The notes under the pieces are model-generated. The model ran no database searches. It was given only the letters and a program-made list of their open reading frames with translations, and was not told the origin of the DNA. A program made the translations under genes and the position numbers. Positions 1 through 12,466 of a DNA stretch of 64,000 nt are shown in pieces; the first letter of the stretch is position 1; every line of letters begins with the position of its first letter. The stretch lies in contig NC_134016.1 of NCBI RefSeq assembly GCF_040712315.1, forward strand, positions 21,062,390 through 21,126,389, written 5' to 3'. This DNA is from Castanea sativa. Taxonomy: Eukaryota > Streptophyta > Magnoliopsida > Fagales > Fagaceae.

Positions 1-701
1 CATCAAGGTTAGCTCCATTATCTTAACTATCAATGACGTCTTTCACTTCTTGCGCAACTTTTTCCTGTATTAGAGGGTTCTTGCAAAGCATATAGAGGAA
101 CCATGAGAGAGTGCTTGCACTTGTATCTTTGCTGCGATCATAAAATTCAAAATTATGTCCCTTAAACATTAATCATTCATTTTGTCTGGATTCCTTTCAC
201 TCTCGACCGAAAACCTTGAAAGTATATCCTCCTTGTCACTCTGGAAATCATTAAATTAAATCATCAAGATTCAACTATACCAATAGTCCAGATTATCAAA
301 GCAAGTGGTACATGTCATTGTACCAAAGCCCTTTAAAAGATAAATAGCATTGGAAGTTACAAATAATAAAATACATCTTGAGTTTCCCCAAATAGGCATT
401 GTTAGTTTGTTACAAATTTAGAACTTACGCAACCTTGTTTCACCCTCTTGGTCCTAATTACTCCATGCACAAAATCATCAAGGATTTTAATTTTCTTCTT
501 AAGGGCAGCTTCAGAGCCAATGTTAAGAAACCTCTTCAACTTCTAGAATGGATCGACATAGCGCCAATAGACCAAGGCATTTGAATCATCAAATGCCTTC
601 ATGAATGCAGTTCCCTCCTTGCTTGACCCCTCCAAGCAATTCAATTCTACCCCAAACCCGACTTTGAAAATTGAGTCCAAAGTGCATCTCATTAGTATGT
701 C
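1..701 (-). pseudogene. Cytochrome P450 (CYP704-like) fragment, broken
   Basis: On the minus strand two exons can be read, 701-429 and 240-1, separated by an intron with donor GTAAGT (428-423) and acceptor CCAG before 240; an acceptor TTGTAG also precedes 701. The first exon reads as a P450 internal segment (VGFGVELNCLEGSS near its start), the second holds the I-helix motif NFMIAAKDTSASTLSWF followed by MLCKNPLIQEKVAQEV. This matches plant CYP704-type fatty-acid omega-hydroxylases as I know the family. Three in-frame stops break it: TAG at 545-543 where Trp is expected, TAA at 171-169 and TAA at 25-23. The haem-binding end would lie left of the window, and no N-terminal exon was recognised to the right. 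It is a pseudogene, not expected to give enzyme. The subfamily is inferred. Confidence 0.8.
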
Positions 702-750
702 CTACAAATTTAAAAGGAAAAATATCCTACAAATTTAAAAGGAAAAATAT
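701..750. repeat. 25-bp direct tandem duplication
   Basis: The unit CCTACAAATTTAAAAGG plus eight A/T-rich bases occurs twice back to back (701-725 and 726-750). It begins at the last base of a P450 exon and so duplicates the splice acceptor of the broken gene. Confidence 0.85.
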
Positions 751-1660
751 CTCACTATGTAATTCTTTTACTCTTCGATAGTAAAATCAAGTGATATCAA
801 CACACACTATGGGCTTGCTTCCTGTCTTGCTCAATTACCTTTGCAAGTAAATTTCATAATTAGTAAAATTCAGAACTCTTTCTTCTCAAAACCATTAAGC
901 ATGCATTTAGGTAATTTGAAGAACAATTGCTAATACAAATTGCTTTATATGAATTTGCTTTAAATAAAACGTATGTGATGTAATAGACTTAATTTAACAT
1001 CTTAAAATTAATAATTTCAAATTCACATATTAATAAAATTAAATTCATTCATAAATTTCTTCAATAGAAAAAATTTATCATTTCTATATTTAACCTTCAT
1101 CTAAATCAACAGATTTCTTTTCTACTATCATATCAAACTCCAATTGCATCACAAATTTGGAATTCATCAATCACAATAGCATGCAGTAATCTAAAGAAAC
1201 AATAACAACGTGAAAGTGAAAAGAAATTATAGAAATTCACAAAATGTACCTATCGAAATTCATCCCTATAACAAATTGGGGAAAAAAAACCCCTACCATA
1301 CTAAAAAGGAGAGACACTTCTCTACAAACTACTTTTGCTCATCTCCACAACCGGTGATTTGCTGCTCCAAAACAAAAAATTGTGAGATACTTTAAAGGCT
1401 ACATTGAAACAAATGATTGAATTCTCTTGCAACGTTTTCATTCTTGGGTCAGAGGATTGCAACATGTCCATATCACTACCTCAGTCACCACGAATTAGTA
1501 ATTCTAGCCACCCACATGTCACTTCATCACTATCTTCATTAAAGCCTGTGGGAGTCACTTTTTGAACAGTATCCAGGCCCAAGTTTAAACAAGGATCCTG
1601 GATTTCCTAATTGTAGTTTGAAGGGATGGGCTTGGTCTATCGCAGCTAAATGAGCTGTTT
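751..1660. other. Gene-free stretch
   Basis: AT-rich sequence upstream (in minus sense) of the P450 relic. I see no convincing exon, RNA gene or transposon end here. Confidence 0.5.
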
Positions 1661-2893
1661 AAAGACCAAGTGGTGAACAGGGCGAGACTCCTACAATACA
1701 CATACACTAGCAATCGAGAATATACGTATTGATCAACAAGAAAATAGCAGGGTAGACAAATGTAATAAAGGAAGAAACGAAATAATTGCTCGGGGTCCTG
1801 AAATCAGTGGGGAATATATTTCATTGATTTTCTTAGTTATGGATTACAATGAGCTCACCAGGATTTAATGCAAGGTTTAAACAAGCTCAAAAATTACAAA
1901 CTTAGATGACTCTTTTAGGTCTTCAAGACTTCCAAAATTTGAATCCTTTTGAATCCAAGCATGTGCTCTGGTGGTTGTTTCTGTGATACCGGGAGATATT
2001 TCCCTGTTTTCTTTGAATTTTACAGAGCTTTTTCTTAATGATTCTATCTGTTCTTTTTCCTGCCCAATTGCCTCCCAACGTTGGCTGCTCTCCCCCTTTT
2101 ATAGTGTCACATTAGGGTTTCAGGGTACCATTAATTCTTCCCCCTTGGCCCCTTGGGTACGAGAGCCCCCTGTTTATCTCAGCTCCTTTAACAACTACTC
2201 CTTTCCTTATTTTCCATAGCTTCCTTCTTTTGATGTTTTTTCCCTTGAAAGTGTCTTGCTGACTTCCTACTCTGAGACGCTTTTGCCTTCCAAGTCCCTT
2301 TCTTTGTCTGTCTTCTCTTTTCAGGCGTACCCCCTTTTAGCCGCCTCTTCCTTTTTGTCATTTTTCCCAGTAAGTGAAGTCTTCTCCTGGGAAAACCGAA
2401 GATTTTCCCAACCATTTCCTTTCGTAGATCTCTTATTCTGGGTTCCCGAGACACCGGCTTCCTACCCCTGAGCCGTTGCTTTCCAAATCCTCAGGCCTTG
2501 CGCTGTATTATTGGTTGCATCGAGAAAAGGCTCATCTGTTTCTTGTTCTTGGTACCTTCTGAACTGTCTTAATCCTCCTTTAGCCGTGCTGTACATCCAA
2601 AGGTCCCAAGCAATCCCCCGGCGTCCTTCCTCAGCTCCTTTTCTTTCTCTGGTCTTGGCGGGCCGAATTCTTTTCTTTCCCCTCTTTGTTTTTCCTATGG
2701 ACTCCTTACTCCCTTTTGGGCCTCGGGTCCATTATCCCTCTTTCTTTTGTAGCCCCAATCTTTCTCTTCTTTTCCAATTTTTTTATTTCCCACGGATTGG
2801 CCCAATGTACCACCTCCTTGGGTCTTTTATCATGTTTTTTTCTTATATATATATTTTAGACCTCAACAAAGCCTATAGTAAAAGTGTAAAACA
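1661..2893 (-). other. LTR-like sequence, unassigned
   Basis: In minus orientation this block starts TGTTTTACACTTTTACTATAGG at 2893, is purine-rich, and has a TATA-box-like TATAAAAGGGGGAG near 2103-2090. That layout resembles a solo LTR with its own promoter. I could not find a matching CA end with a target-site duplication, nor a second copy in the window, so both identity and the left boundary are guesses. Apparent reading frames on the plus strand here are low in plausible protein character. Confidence 0.25.
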
Positions 2894-5800
2894 ATGAATA
2901 GCCAAAACACAATAAGACCTAAAAATTTACACAATCATACTGTAAAAGGAAAAGAAAGAAAGAAAGAAAAAAAATATTCAAACAATGACCTTTTGTGTTC
3001 TGTTTTGATTCTTCGCCTCCCTTGGTCCATTCTCTCTCAATAAAATCCAAGAACATTTTTTCCTTGTAGTCACGTTACAGCCTTATTGCAGATAGTTTTT
3101 AGTTGCATAAGAAAAGCAGCGGATAGAAATTTGGAGCCGTACGGTTGTAGTTGGGCAATGAAGGATCTAATTGTTGAATTTTGGGATTAGTTATTTTAGC
3201 ACATTTTGAGTTTGAAATCGTGAGAGTGGTCCTATTTTTTAGATGGTGTTTTACGTAGGAGTTAAAGAAGCATTTTTACCAAGTTCTGCCCCTACTTAAA
3301 TATAGGCTATAGGGGTATATTAGACCAAATAAAAAATTCGGTCCAAACAGGGGAAGCCCCTTAAATAGTAAAATAGAAGAATAAAAATGTATTTTCAATA
3401 ATCTTTTATATCTCTTTCCTCCATCTCCTCCTTTGGATCCATAACTCCTAAAGAGACTCAATTATCCTAAAATCCTAAGATCAAAATTTCACAAACCCCA
3501 TTGCCCATCTTCATCTTCTTCTACAAGTTCAGTGCAAGTTCTTCATCTTCTTCTGCAATTTTACAAACCCAATTTTCAATGCAAGTTCTTTTCCTTTTTC
3601 CTAGGGTTAGGGCTATGATTACAAAAGAGAGAAGGCTTGAGTGGGACTCCATTTCCACTAAAGAAAGAAAAACAAAAAATTCAATTTGATTTGGAGTAGA
3701 AAAGGTTGAAAAAGCCAAAGAAATCAAAGGTTTTGCTAAGCTCAAAGGAAAATGCTTTGGCATCTAACTTTTTGTCTCTATTCTCTCTTTTCTTTTTCTC
3801 GATTTGGGTTTTTATATTCCCATAATCACAAACCAATTCTTTTATACTTGATATGAGCCCCAAACCCCATCAATTAATTTCTAGGTTTAATGGATTTGTG
3901 GGTTCAAGTTTTTTGGATTTGTGGATTTGAATTTTATGGGTTTAATGGATGGTGGGTTTAAATTTTCTAGGTTTTATGGATATTTGGGTTCGAATTTTTT
4001 TGAGTATAATGGATTTATCGCTTCAAATTTTTTTAGGGTTTGAATTTCCTTTTGGTTTGATGTTTTTAGATATGCTTCGACGATGTTGAAATCTTGTCAT
4101 TGATGAGGCAAGGACTTGCTTCGATGAGGTCGAAATCTTGCTATTGAAGGAGCACCTACAAAAGTCTGTTGCTCAACTAGAAATAGGACAACAAGCTTAA
4201 CCCAAAAAATTTAAATCAATCCAGAAAATTGGATTTTTTTGCTCTCTTTCTATTGTTGGGTTCTTCAAACACAAACATGCTTGTTAGATACAAGATTGGC
4301 TACCCAAAGTATATCTCCTTGCTTGCAATTAGTAGAGTGAACTGATTCTTGAGTTGATCGAATGAGATTTGGGTCATGATATGAGATTTGGGTTTAAAGA
4401 TTTGATTTATAAGATAGTGAGAGAATGAATTCAATGATTTGTTGCTTAGATATGGTTTCTATTGTATCTTATATACTAAAGATGTTTATCTAATGACAAT
4501 GGGAGATATGGATTACAACTGTCACATGAAGGCTACGTTAAGTGCATTAAGTGGCACTTTTCAAATCACAGGTAAACACTATTAAAATGGGCTTAAAACT
4601 TTTCATTTTTGTCCATTGACTTTTGATTCTACATGTCTAACAAAAGGTGGCATTACTTAACTTGATATGGAGCACTAAATAAGAAAAAGAAAAAGAAAAA
4701 TCTTTAAAACAACATGAATCAAAACATATAAAATATATTTTTTTTTAAATACTTCTTTCAAAAACTGTTTTCTTTGTTTTGTTTTTAATGTTTTTAATTG
4801 TAAAAGTGATGAGGCAAGAGAATTTCAAGTGGATAAAATGACACTTTTCAAACCATTAATAAATAACATGAAATTGAGCCTAACCACAAATGAGTAAACT
4901 GTAATTAACCCTTACTATTATTATTAATAGTGATGAACTATAAATTTTAAATTTTAAGGAGGTCAAATTCTAAAATTTGAAAGGTGACCGTTATCCCAAT
5001 ATCCATTGGAATTTTCAAAAATTCCCGTGGGAATTTGTGGGCGTCTAGTTTTGTGCAAATCAATTTGGTGATGATTTCTATCATGTTTCTTGTTTTTAGT
5101 TCTTCATCGTAGAACTTGGGCTAAAGAGTTCATTTCTTTCTTTACATGAATTCATCGCATCTATTCATGTAGAACTTTTAATCATAACAACAAGAACAGC
5201 GACAATAATGATTATGTAAGTATGGAATGGAAAGTAGTTCTTAGATTCAAAATTTAAAGCATCATTTGTATAGTAGGTTTTTGGTTTAGGCAAAATCAAC
5301 ACTCAAAACTCAATTTTCATCACTCAATTCTCAAAATTCATGAGCCCCATCTAAGAAAATCTATTTGGTTTAGCTTTTGTTCTCAATTTTAATAACTCAT
5401 TACTCAAAAAATTGAGTTAAAATAGAAATTGAGTTTCAATGGCATACTTGTAAATCTGAGCAAATGTGTAAGACCGGCAGTTATAAATTGTTTCCATCAA
5501 GTCAGACCACATTTAATTTTGTTTTTTTCAGGATAAAATAATTTCCGAAAATGTTTTTCATATATGGTGGGACTTAAATATTGCCTTAGGCATGCCCTCC
5601 TTGTGGTTAAGGCAAGGCAAGAGGTAAGGGATGGCCGACTCTCAGAATATCACTGGCGGTGCGTACAAGGTTTGGGAACGAATTCACCGCTGTATTTAGT
5701 GAACATATATAATTGTATCTCATGATCAATTTCTTCTTCTTCTGCTTCTTCTTCTTCTATTTATTTATTTTTAATTCAACTTCATGATTAATTTCTAATT

Positions 5801-6432
5801 ACACCAAAAGGACACTTATTTTAATGGCGTAAACCACTTTTGAAGAAAAAAACAAACAAATGGATTTCATCCCCACTACCCTCACCCTTCTACCTTATGC
5901 CATCATTACCACCTCAACGCTATCTACAACATCCACTACCGCTTGTTTGTCATTTTCAACCCGACCCCATTGCTACTGCTCACCACCCACCACTGGCCAC
6001 CATCTTTGCCACTTTCCTCCCCCCCCCCCCCCTCCCCCACCACCATTGTTGGAAATTTTTTTGGTAAACACTAGAAGAATATTTTTTGAATGACAACCAA
6101 ACAAAAAACAAGTCATTTTCTTCAAAATGCACTTTTTTCACTAAAAATATTTTTCACATTTATTTTCCCCCAAAACAAATAGGGCCTTACCAATAAAACA
6201 AAAGCGTTCCAAAGCATCCACAACATGGGCTTATCACTAGATCATGTTGGAGAACTGAATGGGGCTTGGAAAATGATTCATTTGATTAGGAGAAATTGAC
6301 ATAAAGCTCTTTTATCAATATTACAAATATGCGCATATAGAATATTCAGAACGTTTGAAAACTACCCTGCATGTTCTTTGTAGGTAATAATCACTCACAT
6401 GGTCTTAACAACTTTGCACCTTTCTTAGTCTT
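2894..6432. other. Gene-free stretch with low-complexity tracts
   Basis: No exon could be supported. Between 3880 and 4040 the sequence repeats short degenerate words (TGGATTTGTGGGTTTAA-like). A C-run of about 14 bases sits near 6019-6032. The short proline/histidine-rich frames at 5840-6093 come from CCA/CAC-rich sequence, not from a recognisable gene. The end of the stretch is the 3' flank of LSM8. Confidence 0.5.
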
Positions 6433-7728
6433 TTAATGGATGACAGGCTTGAGAGGATGAGCCCTCAGTTTTGACAAATCAAGATGAGCATCAAGGTCCT
6501 CGTCGAGCTCCCCAACTACGCTTCTACAACATTCAAGGAATTTAGATTATAATATAGCATGTAGTTTTTTTTTTGTTGGGGGGGGAGGGGGTGTGGAATT
6601 CTCACCAAGGGAAAAAGAAAATGGATAAAAAGAAAGTTTAAAGGTATTACATGTTGTCACCCCTGATTATGTACAAACCCAACACAAGTTGTTGAACACC
6701 TTCCTGCAAGTCAGAAGTGTGAAGTCAGGTTATTTTGAGAGAGAGAGAGAGAGAGAGAGGGGAAGGAGGGGGGGGGCAGTAAATGTGTAATTTGTTCCAT
6801 TCAGTGAACTATATATAGAAATTCCAAATTCAGCAGAATACACTTGCAAAAAGAATGTCTACCGGAAAGAAGCTAATAAAATTCTCTATCAGGTTGGCCA
6901 AATGTTGAGAAATCCAGTGGAAAAAAAAAATACTATATAAAATGTTTTAGATTCTGAAATTAACCTTCTCCAATTGACTCACACACCATAGGAGTAAAAC
7001 AAACTGTAACTGAAGGCTTATCATAGTAAGGATACAAACCTTTGTGGAGTAGACACGCTCATGAGATTCATCAAGGATAATATTTGTAGCCTGGTCAAAG
7101 CCTTTTAAGACTCCCTAAATGAAAAACCAACTTTGTAAAAACAATTAATACATCATTCATAAGATTTAGCAAGCATTGGACTAATATCATGTAACATACC
7201 ACTATGTTCCGTCCATCATTTGTGATAACTGAAATTGTTTCTGCACACAGGAAATAATTTAAAAATATAGTAAAGAAAATGAATAATAAATAAATGAAGC
7301 CCCAAACCATCTGGGCGAAAAGTGCAGGACAAAAAAACACTTAGAACTACCCAGGTCTACATCACTCTTTTCCAGTCTTACACAGGCACAGGCACACTCG
7401 CACACACAAAGTTTACTAACCAGTTTTGAAAAGATTTTATCTCTTGCTTTGAAACACGACTAAAGGAGTAAAGTGGGATCCTATGAAGCTCCAAAGTTAG
7501 AAGTTTAAGCAACAGTTTTATTAGGCACACTTCAAAAGCCAAGGTGCACCAAGTTACAAGTATGAAAAGCTTACACCTCAATACACCTAGACTCATACCT
7601 TGACTAAAATTTGGTAAAACACCCTGTAGATTGTCATATATATACATGAAACACAGAAGCAATAAAATGGGTTTATCAGAAATTTGCTTACGATCTACAA
7701 GAGATTCAAGTCCAGGGCCACCTGACAT
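6433..7728 (-). CDS. LSM8: LSM8, U6 snRNP Sm-like protein
   Basis: Five coding exons on the minus strand: 7728-7692, 7240-7200, 7114-7040, 6703-6651 and 6523-6433 (37+41+75+53+91 = 297 nt, 98 aa). All introns are GT-AG and phases join exactly. The protein starts MSGGPGLESLVDQTISVITN, carries the Sm1 segment NDGRNIVGVLKGFDQ and the Sm2 segment YIIRGDNISVVGE, and ends LSKLRAHPLKPVIH; this is the normal plant LSM8 length and ending. LSM8 is the subunit that makes the LSM2-8 ring nuclear; the ring binds the 3' oligo-U of U6 snRNA and supports splicing (family knowledge). A polypyrimidine tract ending CCAG lies at about 7800-7788, just upstream of the start, suggesting a 5'UTR intron. No damage is seen. 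Confidence 0.96.
6737..6760. repeat. (GA)n microsatellite in LSM8 intron 4
   Basis: A GA dinucleotide run followed by a purine-rich G tract lies within the LSM8 intron between coding exons 3 and 4. Confidence 0.9.
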
Positions 7729-8828
7729 TTTGAGGCTCCCAAAATCTATATGAGAGACTCCTCTACAAGATAGGTTATGAACCAATTTTCTGGAAAAAAA
7801 AAAAAAGAAAAAAAGAAAGAGAAAAGATCATAAGTTCCTAAATAGACAGTTTACATAAATTAATTGGAGCATATTATAAGCGCTATAAATGTCACGACCC
7901 AAACTATAATCCAAATTTGCAAGCATGAACAGCATGTTACTACTAAAGTTTTACTCGATATCAACATGAACTAAATTAAATTTGTACACAAAATACTACG
8001 CCCTTTATTTAATATCCAGAACATTAAAATTTCCCCAAAAGGTTTGATAACCATCAAATATAAAAAGGTTGTAGTCTGTGCACATGGCTCCCACTTCCTA
8101 ACAAATACATACCAACTTGAGAGTTGAGCAAAACCATACCAAAAAAAAAGGTAAGAATGTCTAAACCAAACAAGCTCCTCAAGAACTCAACTAATGTTCC
8201 CACTGACTTCAATCAAATATAATTGGGAAGATAACATCCAGGTTCACACAAACTCTGAAATTTTAAAGGAAGAAGAAGAAGATGAAGAAATGTATTTATG
8301 AAATAGATTCAATTAATTAGACACCAACAATATAAAAAGAAAAAGAAAATAAGTAATCCAAAGCCTTCTTTACACTGTCCATCAATGACTCAGCCTCAAA
8401 TGATAACATCAATAATCCAGCCTTCCTCAGGCCATCAATCATTCATAACTTCTTTGCTGGCGAGAGATGGGAAAAGAAAATCCAAAGAAAACTTAATATG
8501 GCTTGATTTGAAATATATATATATATATAATGATATTTGTAACATACCCAACGTGGGGTAGGGGAGAATTAAACATGTCCCCACCCCATACCTGCCTCAA
8601 GTTTTAATATTAAGCCTTACCTCTGCCCTGTCCTCTGGCCAGGACGGGCAGAAATTACCATCCTTAGCTAAAAAGCTCAATAATGGTTAAGTGACATGGG
8701 AATTTACTATGAACATATGTATAATGAAGCATTTCATAGTTTGTGAATGTGCATGCTAGAAAAATTTTTGGGATCTCAGACTCAGTAAACCTCATTCTTT
8801 TTTTTCTTTTTTTTGTTAATGCAACAAC

Positions 8829-8829
<1 letters not shown>

Positions 8830-8875
<46 letters not shown>
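8830..8875. repeat. (TA)n microsatellite
   Basis: A perfect TA run of about 23 units. It adjoins the 3' end of the LINE fragment to its right (minus orientation), so it may have grown from the LINE tail. Confidence 0.95.
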
Positions 8876-8879
<4 letters not shown>

Positions 8880-8887
<8 letters not shown>

Positions 8888-9360
8888 TTTGATAGGTAAT
8901 CAGAGAACTAATATTAATGAGAAAAAAAAAATGAATGGTACAAGATGTTCATGATGATGAACAATAAGAAACACATGAAACAAACAGCAAAACCAAAGAG
9001 AGGGAATTCAAAAAGTTAATCTAAGGGAAAACATAAACTCTGAAAGAGACGAAGAATCAGTAAAACCCCAGCAACGAGACCACTTAAAAAGACTACGCTA
9101 GCTTAAAACCTTTTAACTCATCCAACGTCTTCTCCATGTTCTCAAAGGAGCGACGATTCTGTTCCAACCAAACAATCCACATTAAGCACTCTAGAATCAA
9201 ATTCCAAATATTCGAGTTATGCTTCCCAAGCCACTAATGCCACAAGATAACAATTCCGCCATAACCCAATGAATACCAAAAGCCTGAAGCATAAGAGTCC
9301 ATAAGGTATGTGTAACGGGACAATGAAGAAGGTCTACTGACTCCCCATATATCTCTCATC
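8880..9360 (-). mobile_element. LINE (L1-type) 3' fragment
   Basis: Read on the minus strand, the sequence encodes the end of a plant non-LTR retrotransposon ORF2: the stretch VTHTLWTLMLQAFGIHWVM, then after a one-base frame change WIVWLEQNRRSFENMEKTLD and DELKGFKLA, a stop, and a 3'UTR ending ATTACCTATCAAAA. This is the typical end after the zinc-binding RVT region. It is 5' truncated and cannot move. It lies upstream of LSM8 coding exon 1, probably inside a 5'UTR intron. Confidence 0.8.
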
Positions 9361-10480
9361 TAAATTCTCACAATATATCTCTCATGATTATGATAACAAA
9401 ACCATTCATCAAATAATATTTTGGTTACTTTTTCTGATAAGTTTGTAAAGGTTTGTAATGCATCCAACTCTCCTCACAATGCCATCTACTCCTGGGTATC
9501 TCATAATAAGATATCATCAACCCTTAAAGTTGGAATCTTCATCAATCATAGGGGGGTTGGCATCCACCACTGGTTGGATGTCACCGAACAAGGGATGTGG
9601 CAGCATCTCGCTACTTGGTGGCCAAAACAAAAATTTCCATGATAAGCTAATACTCTTTCCCCTTACTAATTGAGGTTAGAGCTTGCTAAAAGACTCAACC
9701 ATAAAATCTTCATCATACTTTATCTCAAAAATTTTGAAATTAACATACAAATCACAATATCCACTAAACTCTTTAAATATTATTTTCAGGAATTATGTAA
9801 GAATTCTTATATAACTAAAATAATATTCATATATCAAAAGCACATGAAAATGTATCAATTGAAACCTAGATCTCATTTCAATGAATAATAAGTTTTTAAA
9901 AAATTCCTATAGCCTATTAAAAACTCATATTACAAGCGCCTTAGCTGTAACTAAAAGAATCGAGAGCCCAAAGTTGGAAGAGCTCAAACTTGGGCATTTA
10001 CAATGCCTATCTTAAAAATCCCAGGTTATTACTGATAACTTCATAATCAATAAAAACTCAAAACTTGAATCTCAAAAGATAAAGATCTCTCTTAACTTAA
10101 GAAACTCATTTACAAGCATCAAACAGTCACCACTTGCTCCAAAGATTCACAAAACATTAAAAAAATTACATCATTCAAGGTTTATCAGACAATTACACAA
10201 ATGGGGCAGCAACAGTAACAACCCTCTGCCTGCCAGATACCAAACAATAGGAACATGCCATAACCAAATTCATGCATGAAATTCAAATACCACATGGCAC
10301 TCATGTAAAATTCTAGGTCAATCCAATTTACCAAAGCCTGGAATTAATTCCACAAAGTTTTTCAGCCTTTTCAAGCTACTGCCAGGTTAAATTTCCTGCG
10401 GGTCAGGCTTCTTGCAAAATTCGTTTGATGTGTCAAAATAAGTTGTAATTATATAAGAATGAACTCCCATAAATGTACTA
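9361..10480. other. Gene-free stretch
   Basis: No exon, RNA gene or clear transposon end recognised. Probably part of a long LSM8 5'UTR intron if the promoter proposed near 11.7 kb is right. Confidence 0.4.
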
Positions 10481-10678
10481 GTGGATAAAGTTTTCCTCCA
10501 AACCGATTTGAAGGAATCTCCTCCAACCCAATATGTGGTGCCCACATGTATTTTTAACAAGTCACATGACTCATTAAATAGTTCATGTGAGTAAAAGTAT
10601 ATATGGATAATTTTACCAATAGCCATGTAGTGGGTTGATGGAATATTCCTCCAAATTTGGAGGTAAACTTTTTCCTAT
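10481..10678. mobile_element. MITE-like inverted-repeat element
   Basis: The left arm (GGATAAAGTTTTCCTCCAAA, then a GAAGGAATCTCCTCCAACCCA segment) is an imperfect inverted repeat of the right arm (read in reverse complement: TAGGAAAAAGTTTACCTCCA, then a GGAATATTCCATCAACCCA segment). The whole unit is about 195 bp with no coding capacity, as for a miniature inverted-repeat transposon. The target-site duplication is not clear, so the superfamily is not assigned. Confidence 0.5.
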
Positions 10679-11480
10679 ACTATTTACAACTAAATAATTC
10701 AGCTCAAAGATCAGTTCTCTAGGATTTATTAAAAAAACTCTAAAGCTAACAAACTCAAATCTGCTCCCAGACAGATTTAGTTTTTGAGAGGTTTAATAAA
10801 TAATATACTCACAGACAGAAGTATTTTAACATGAAACTTGGTTCAAATTACAACTACACTTCCAAATGAATCTATACTTTTTACTATATACATTACAACA
10901 CATGTAGAAACTACCCGATGGACTGCGTTGTACACTAATATCTGAAATTATAGCCTATAGGAATAGGACAGAATTATCCTACTATAATTGTGAGTTCTAT
11001 AGCACATTAGCTAAACCAAAGCAAAATTGCTTACTGTCTATTAGTAAAATCAACCTGAGTCCAATAATTTATATACGAAACCAAGGCAATAACAGCATGA
11101 ACAAATAGTATGGAGTTGAAATATCAAAGCTTAATTTGTATAGGAAAATCTTGTAGTTGTTGTTTTTATTTGAATTGCAGAAATAGAAAATGTCGATTTA
11201 TATAAAAATAATTATGGGTATGGGTCTGGGTATGGGTAATGGGTTGAACTTGAAAGTCGAAAGTGTTAGGGAAAGGCTGATATTTTGTCTCACAAAGAAC
11301 GAAAATGAAATACCTCTCTGTCTGTCACATTATATAAACCCTAGATATGCTCTCTCACACGCACAAATCATATTCATCTATATGAATGAATAAAATAAAA
11401 AGGTAAGCTTGAAATTGAAGAACCTAAATTTCAGAATCCAGATAAAATAAGGAAGAACAACACACAAAATGAAAAGAGAG
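10679..11480. other. Gene-free stretch with a plus-strand promoter-like motif
   Basis: No coding exon seen. Near 11332-11345 there is TTATATAAACCCTAG, a TATA-like box overlapping a telo-box (AAACCCTA), followed by CTCTCTCAC and, at about 11402, a donor-like AAAAGGTAAGC. This could be a fortuitous or lost plus-strand start; no gene follows it. Confidence 0.3.
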
Positions 11481-11489
11481 TGTGTCTAT

Positions 11490-11532
11490 AAAGAAGAAGA
11501 AGAAGAAGAAGAAGAAGAAGAAGAAGAAGAAG
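11490..11532. repeat. (GAA)n microsatellite
   Basis: About 14 GAA/AAG units. The poly-Glu, poly-Lys and poly-Leu reading frames across it are artefacts of the repeat. Confidence 0.95.
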
Positions 11533-11537
11533 CTCAC

Positions 11538-11800
11538 TTTTGCTTTTGCGTGCGAGCAAAAAGCTACAGTAATTGCCCAGCGCCGAGTTTCCCCTCAGTC
11601 TCAACACACACACACACGCACTCTCTCTCTCTCTCTCTCCCTTTCGATTTTTGTCACAGCTAAGCCTGCTAACGGGCGAGAAGAAACCAATTCTGAATAA
11701 TATATACATATATTAGAGCTAATAATAGCGGGCCAGGCCCAGGACAGAAAGCATCATTGGGCTGGGTTCGGGTTTGTTTAAGTCAAAAAATTAAAGTTAG
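11538..11800 (-). promoter_or_regulatory. Putative LSM8 promoter and 5'UTR exon
   Basis: On the minus strand this block has site-II-like TGGGCC/GGCCC words near 11733-11765, an AT-rich TATA-like stretch near 11712-11700, a pyrimidine/purine-rich leader, and a donor GTGAGC at about 11537. Site II elements are common in plant promoters of RNA-processing and translation genes. Together with the strong acceptor just upstream of the LSM8 start codon this suggests transcription from here with a 5'UTR intron of about 3.7 kb. This is inference; no transcript evidence is available. Confidence 0.35.
11601..11641. repeat. (CA)n-(CT)n compound microsatellite
   Basis: A CA run immediately followed by a CT run. 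It falls inside the proposed LSM8 5'UTR exon. Confidence 0.9.
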
Positions 11801-12455
11801 TCGTAAGGCACATTTGTGGGGGAGTGAGAGAGATGATGAGAGCAAATTTCGTTTGATGAAAGCCAAATTAAAGTCCTTTTGGTTTTTTGGATATATACTA
11901 CTGTAAATTACTTTTTTTTTTTTTAATTTCTTTCCTTTCTTTGTGTGTGTGTTCAAATTACTTAGTGGGTTAATTCCACATTGAAAAATGAGTGTGAGTA
12001 AAAGAGGTTTAAAGTCTGTGCTGCGTATCTAAGAGTTAGGCCCTTTTGGATATGCACTACTGTAACTTTCTTTAAAAAATCTTCTCCCCTCTTCCCATGT
12101 GTGTGTTAAAAATACTTTAGTATTCTCCACAAAAAAAAAATTTGATTCTAATTAAGAGAGATCGGAGAGAATTTGGTGTTCAAAAATCAAATTAGGAGAG
12201 AGACAAGTTAAAAAAAAAAAAAATCAATTTTCAGTAATTACATTGCCAAATTAGGAGAGAGGGTGAGAATTCAATGTTTAAAATATTGAATTAGGAGAGA
12301 ACAAGTAAACTATTTGGCTTTTACAAAGCCGAGAGAATTTGCCTTCAGCAATTGGTTTTGAAGATGCTCATGTACTCACATGCAACATAGTAAAACAAGT
12401 GATGCATGCATGCAAAGAAATTTGTTTTCAATTTGCTCTTGTGCCCAACATAGTT
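11801..12455. other. Gene-free stretch with a diverged duplication
   Basis: Two related segments, near 11874-11950 and 12041-12120, share the word order CCTTTTGG, GATAT, ACTACTGTAA and GTGTGTG. This suggests an old local duplication or two copies of one small repeat. No coding sequence seen. Confidence 0.4.
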
Positions 12456-12466
12456 AAAAATGTAGA

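Noticed and set aside
1971..2897. Plus-strand frames rich in Phe, Ser and Pro
   Set aside because: No family resemblance; they lie opposite purine-rich LTR-like sequence.
5840..6093. Proline/histidine-rich open frames
   Set aside because: They come from a CCA/CAC-rich low-complexity tract with a C-run; no splice context or family resemblance.
7378..7785. A 135-codon minus frame across LSM8 exon 1
   Set aside because: It reads through the intron donor; only 7728-7692 is coding, and the spliced LSM8 model explains it.
11431..11709. Open frames on both strands with poly-Glu, poly-Lys and poly-Leu
   Set aside because: Products of the (GAA)n and (CT)n microsatellites.
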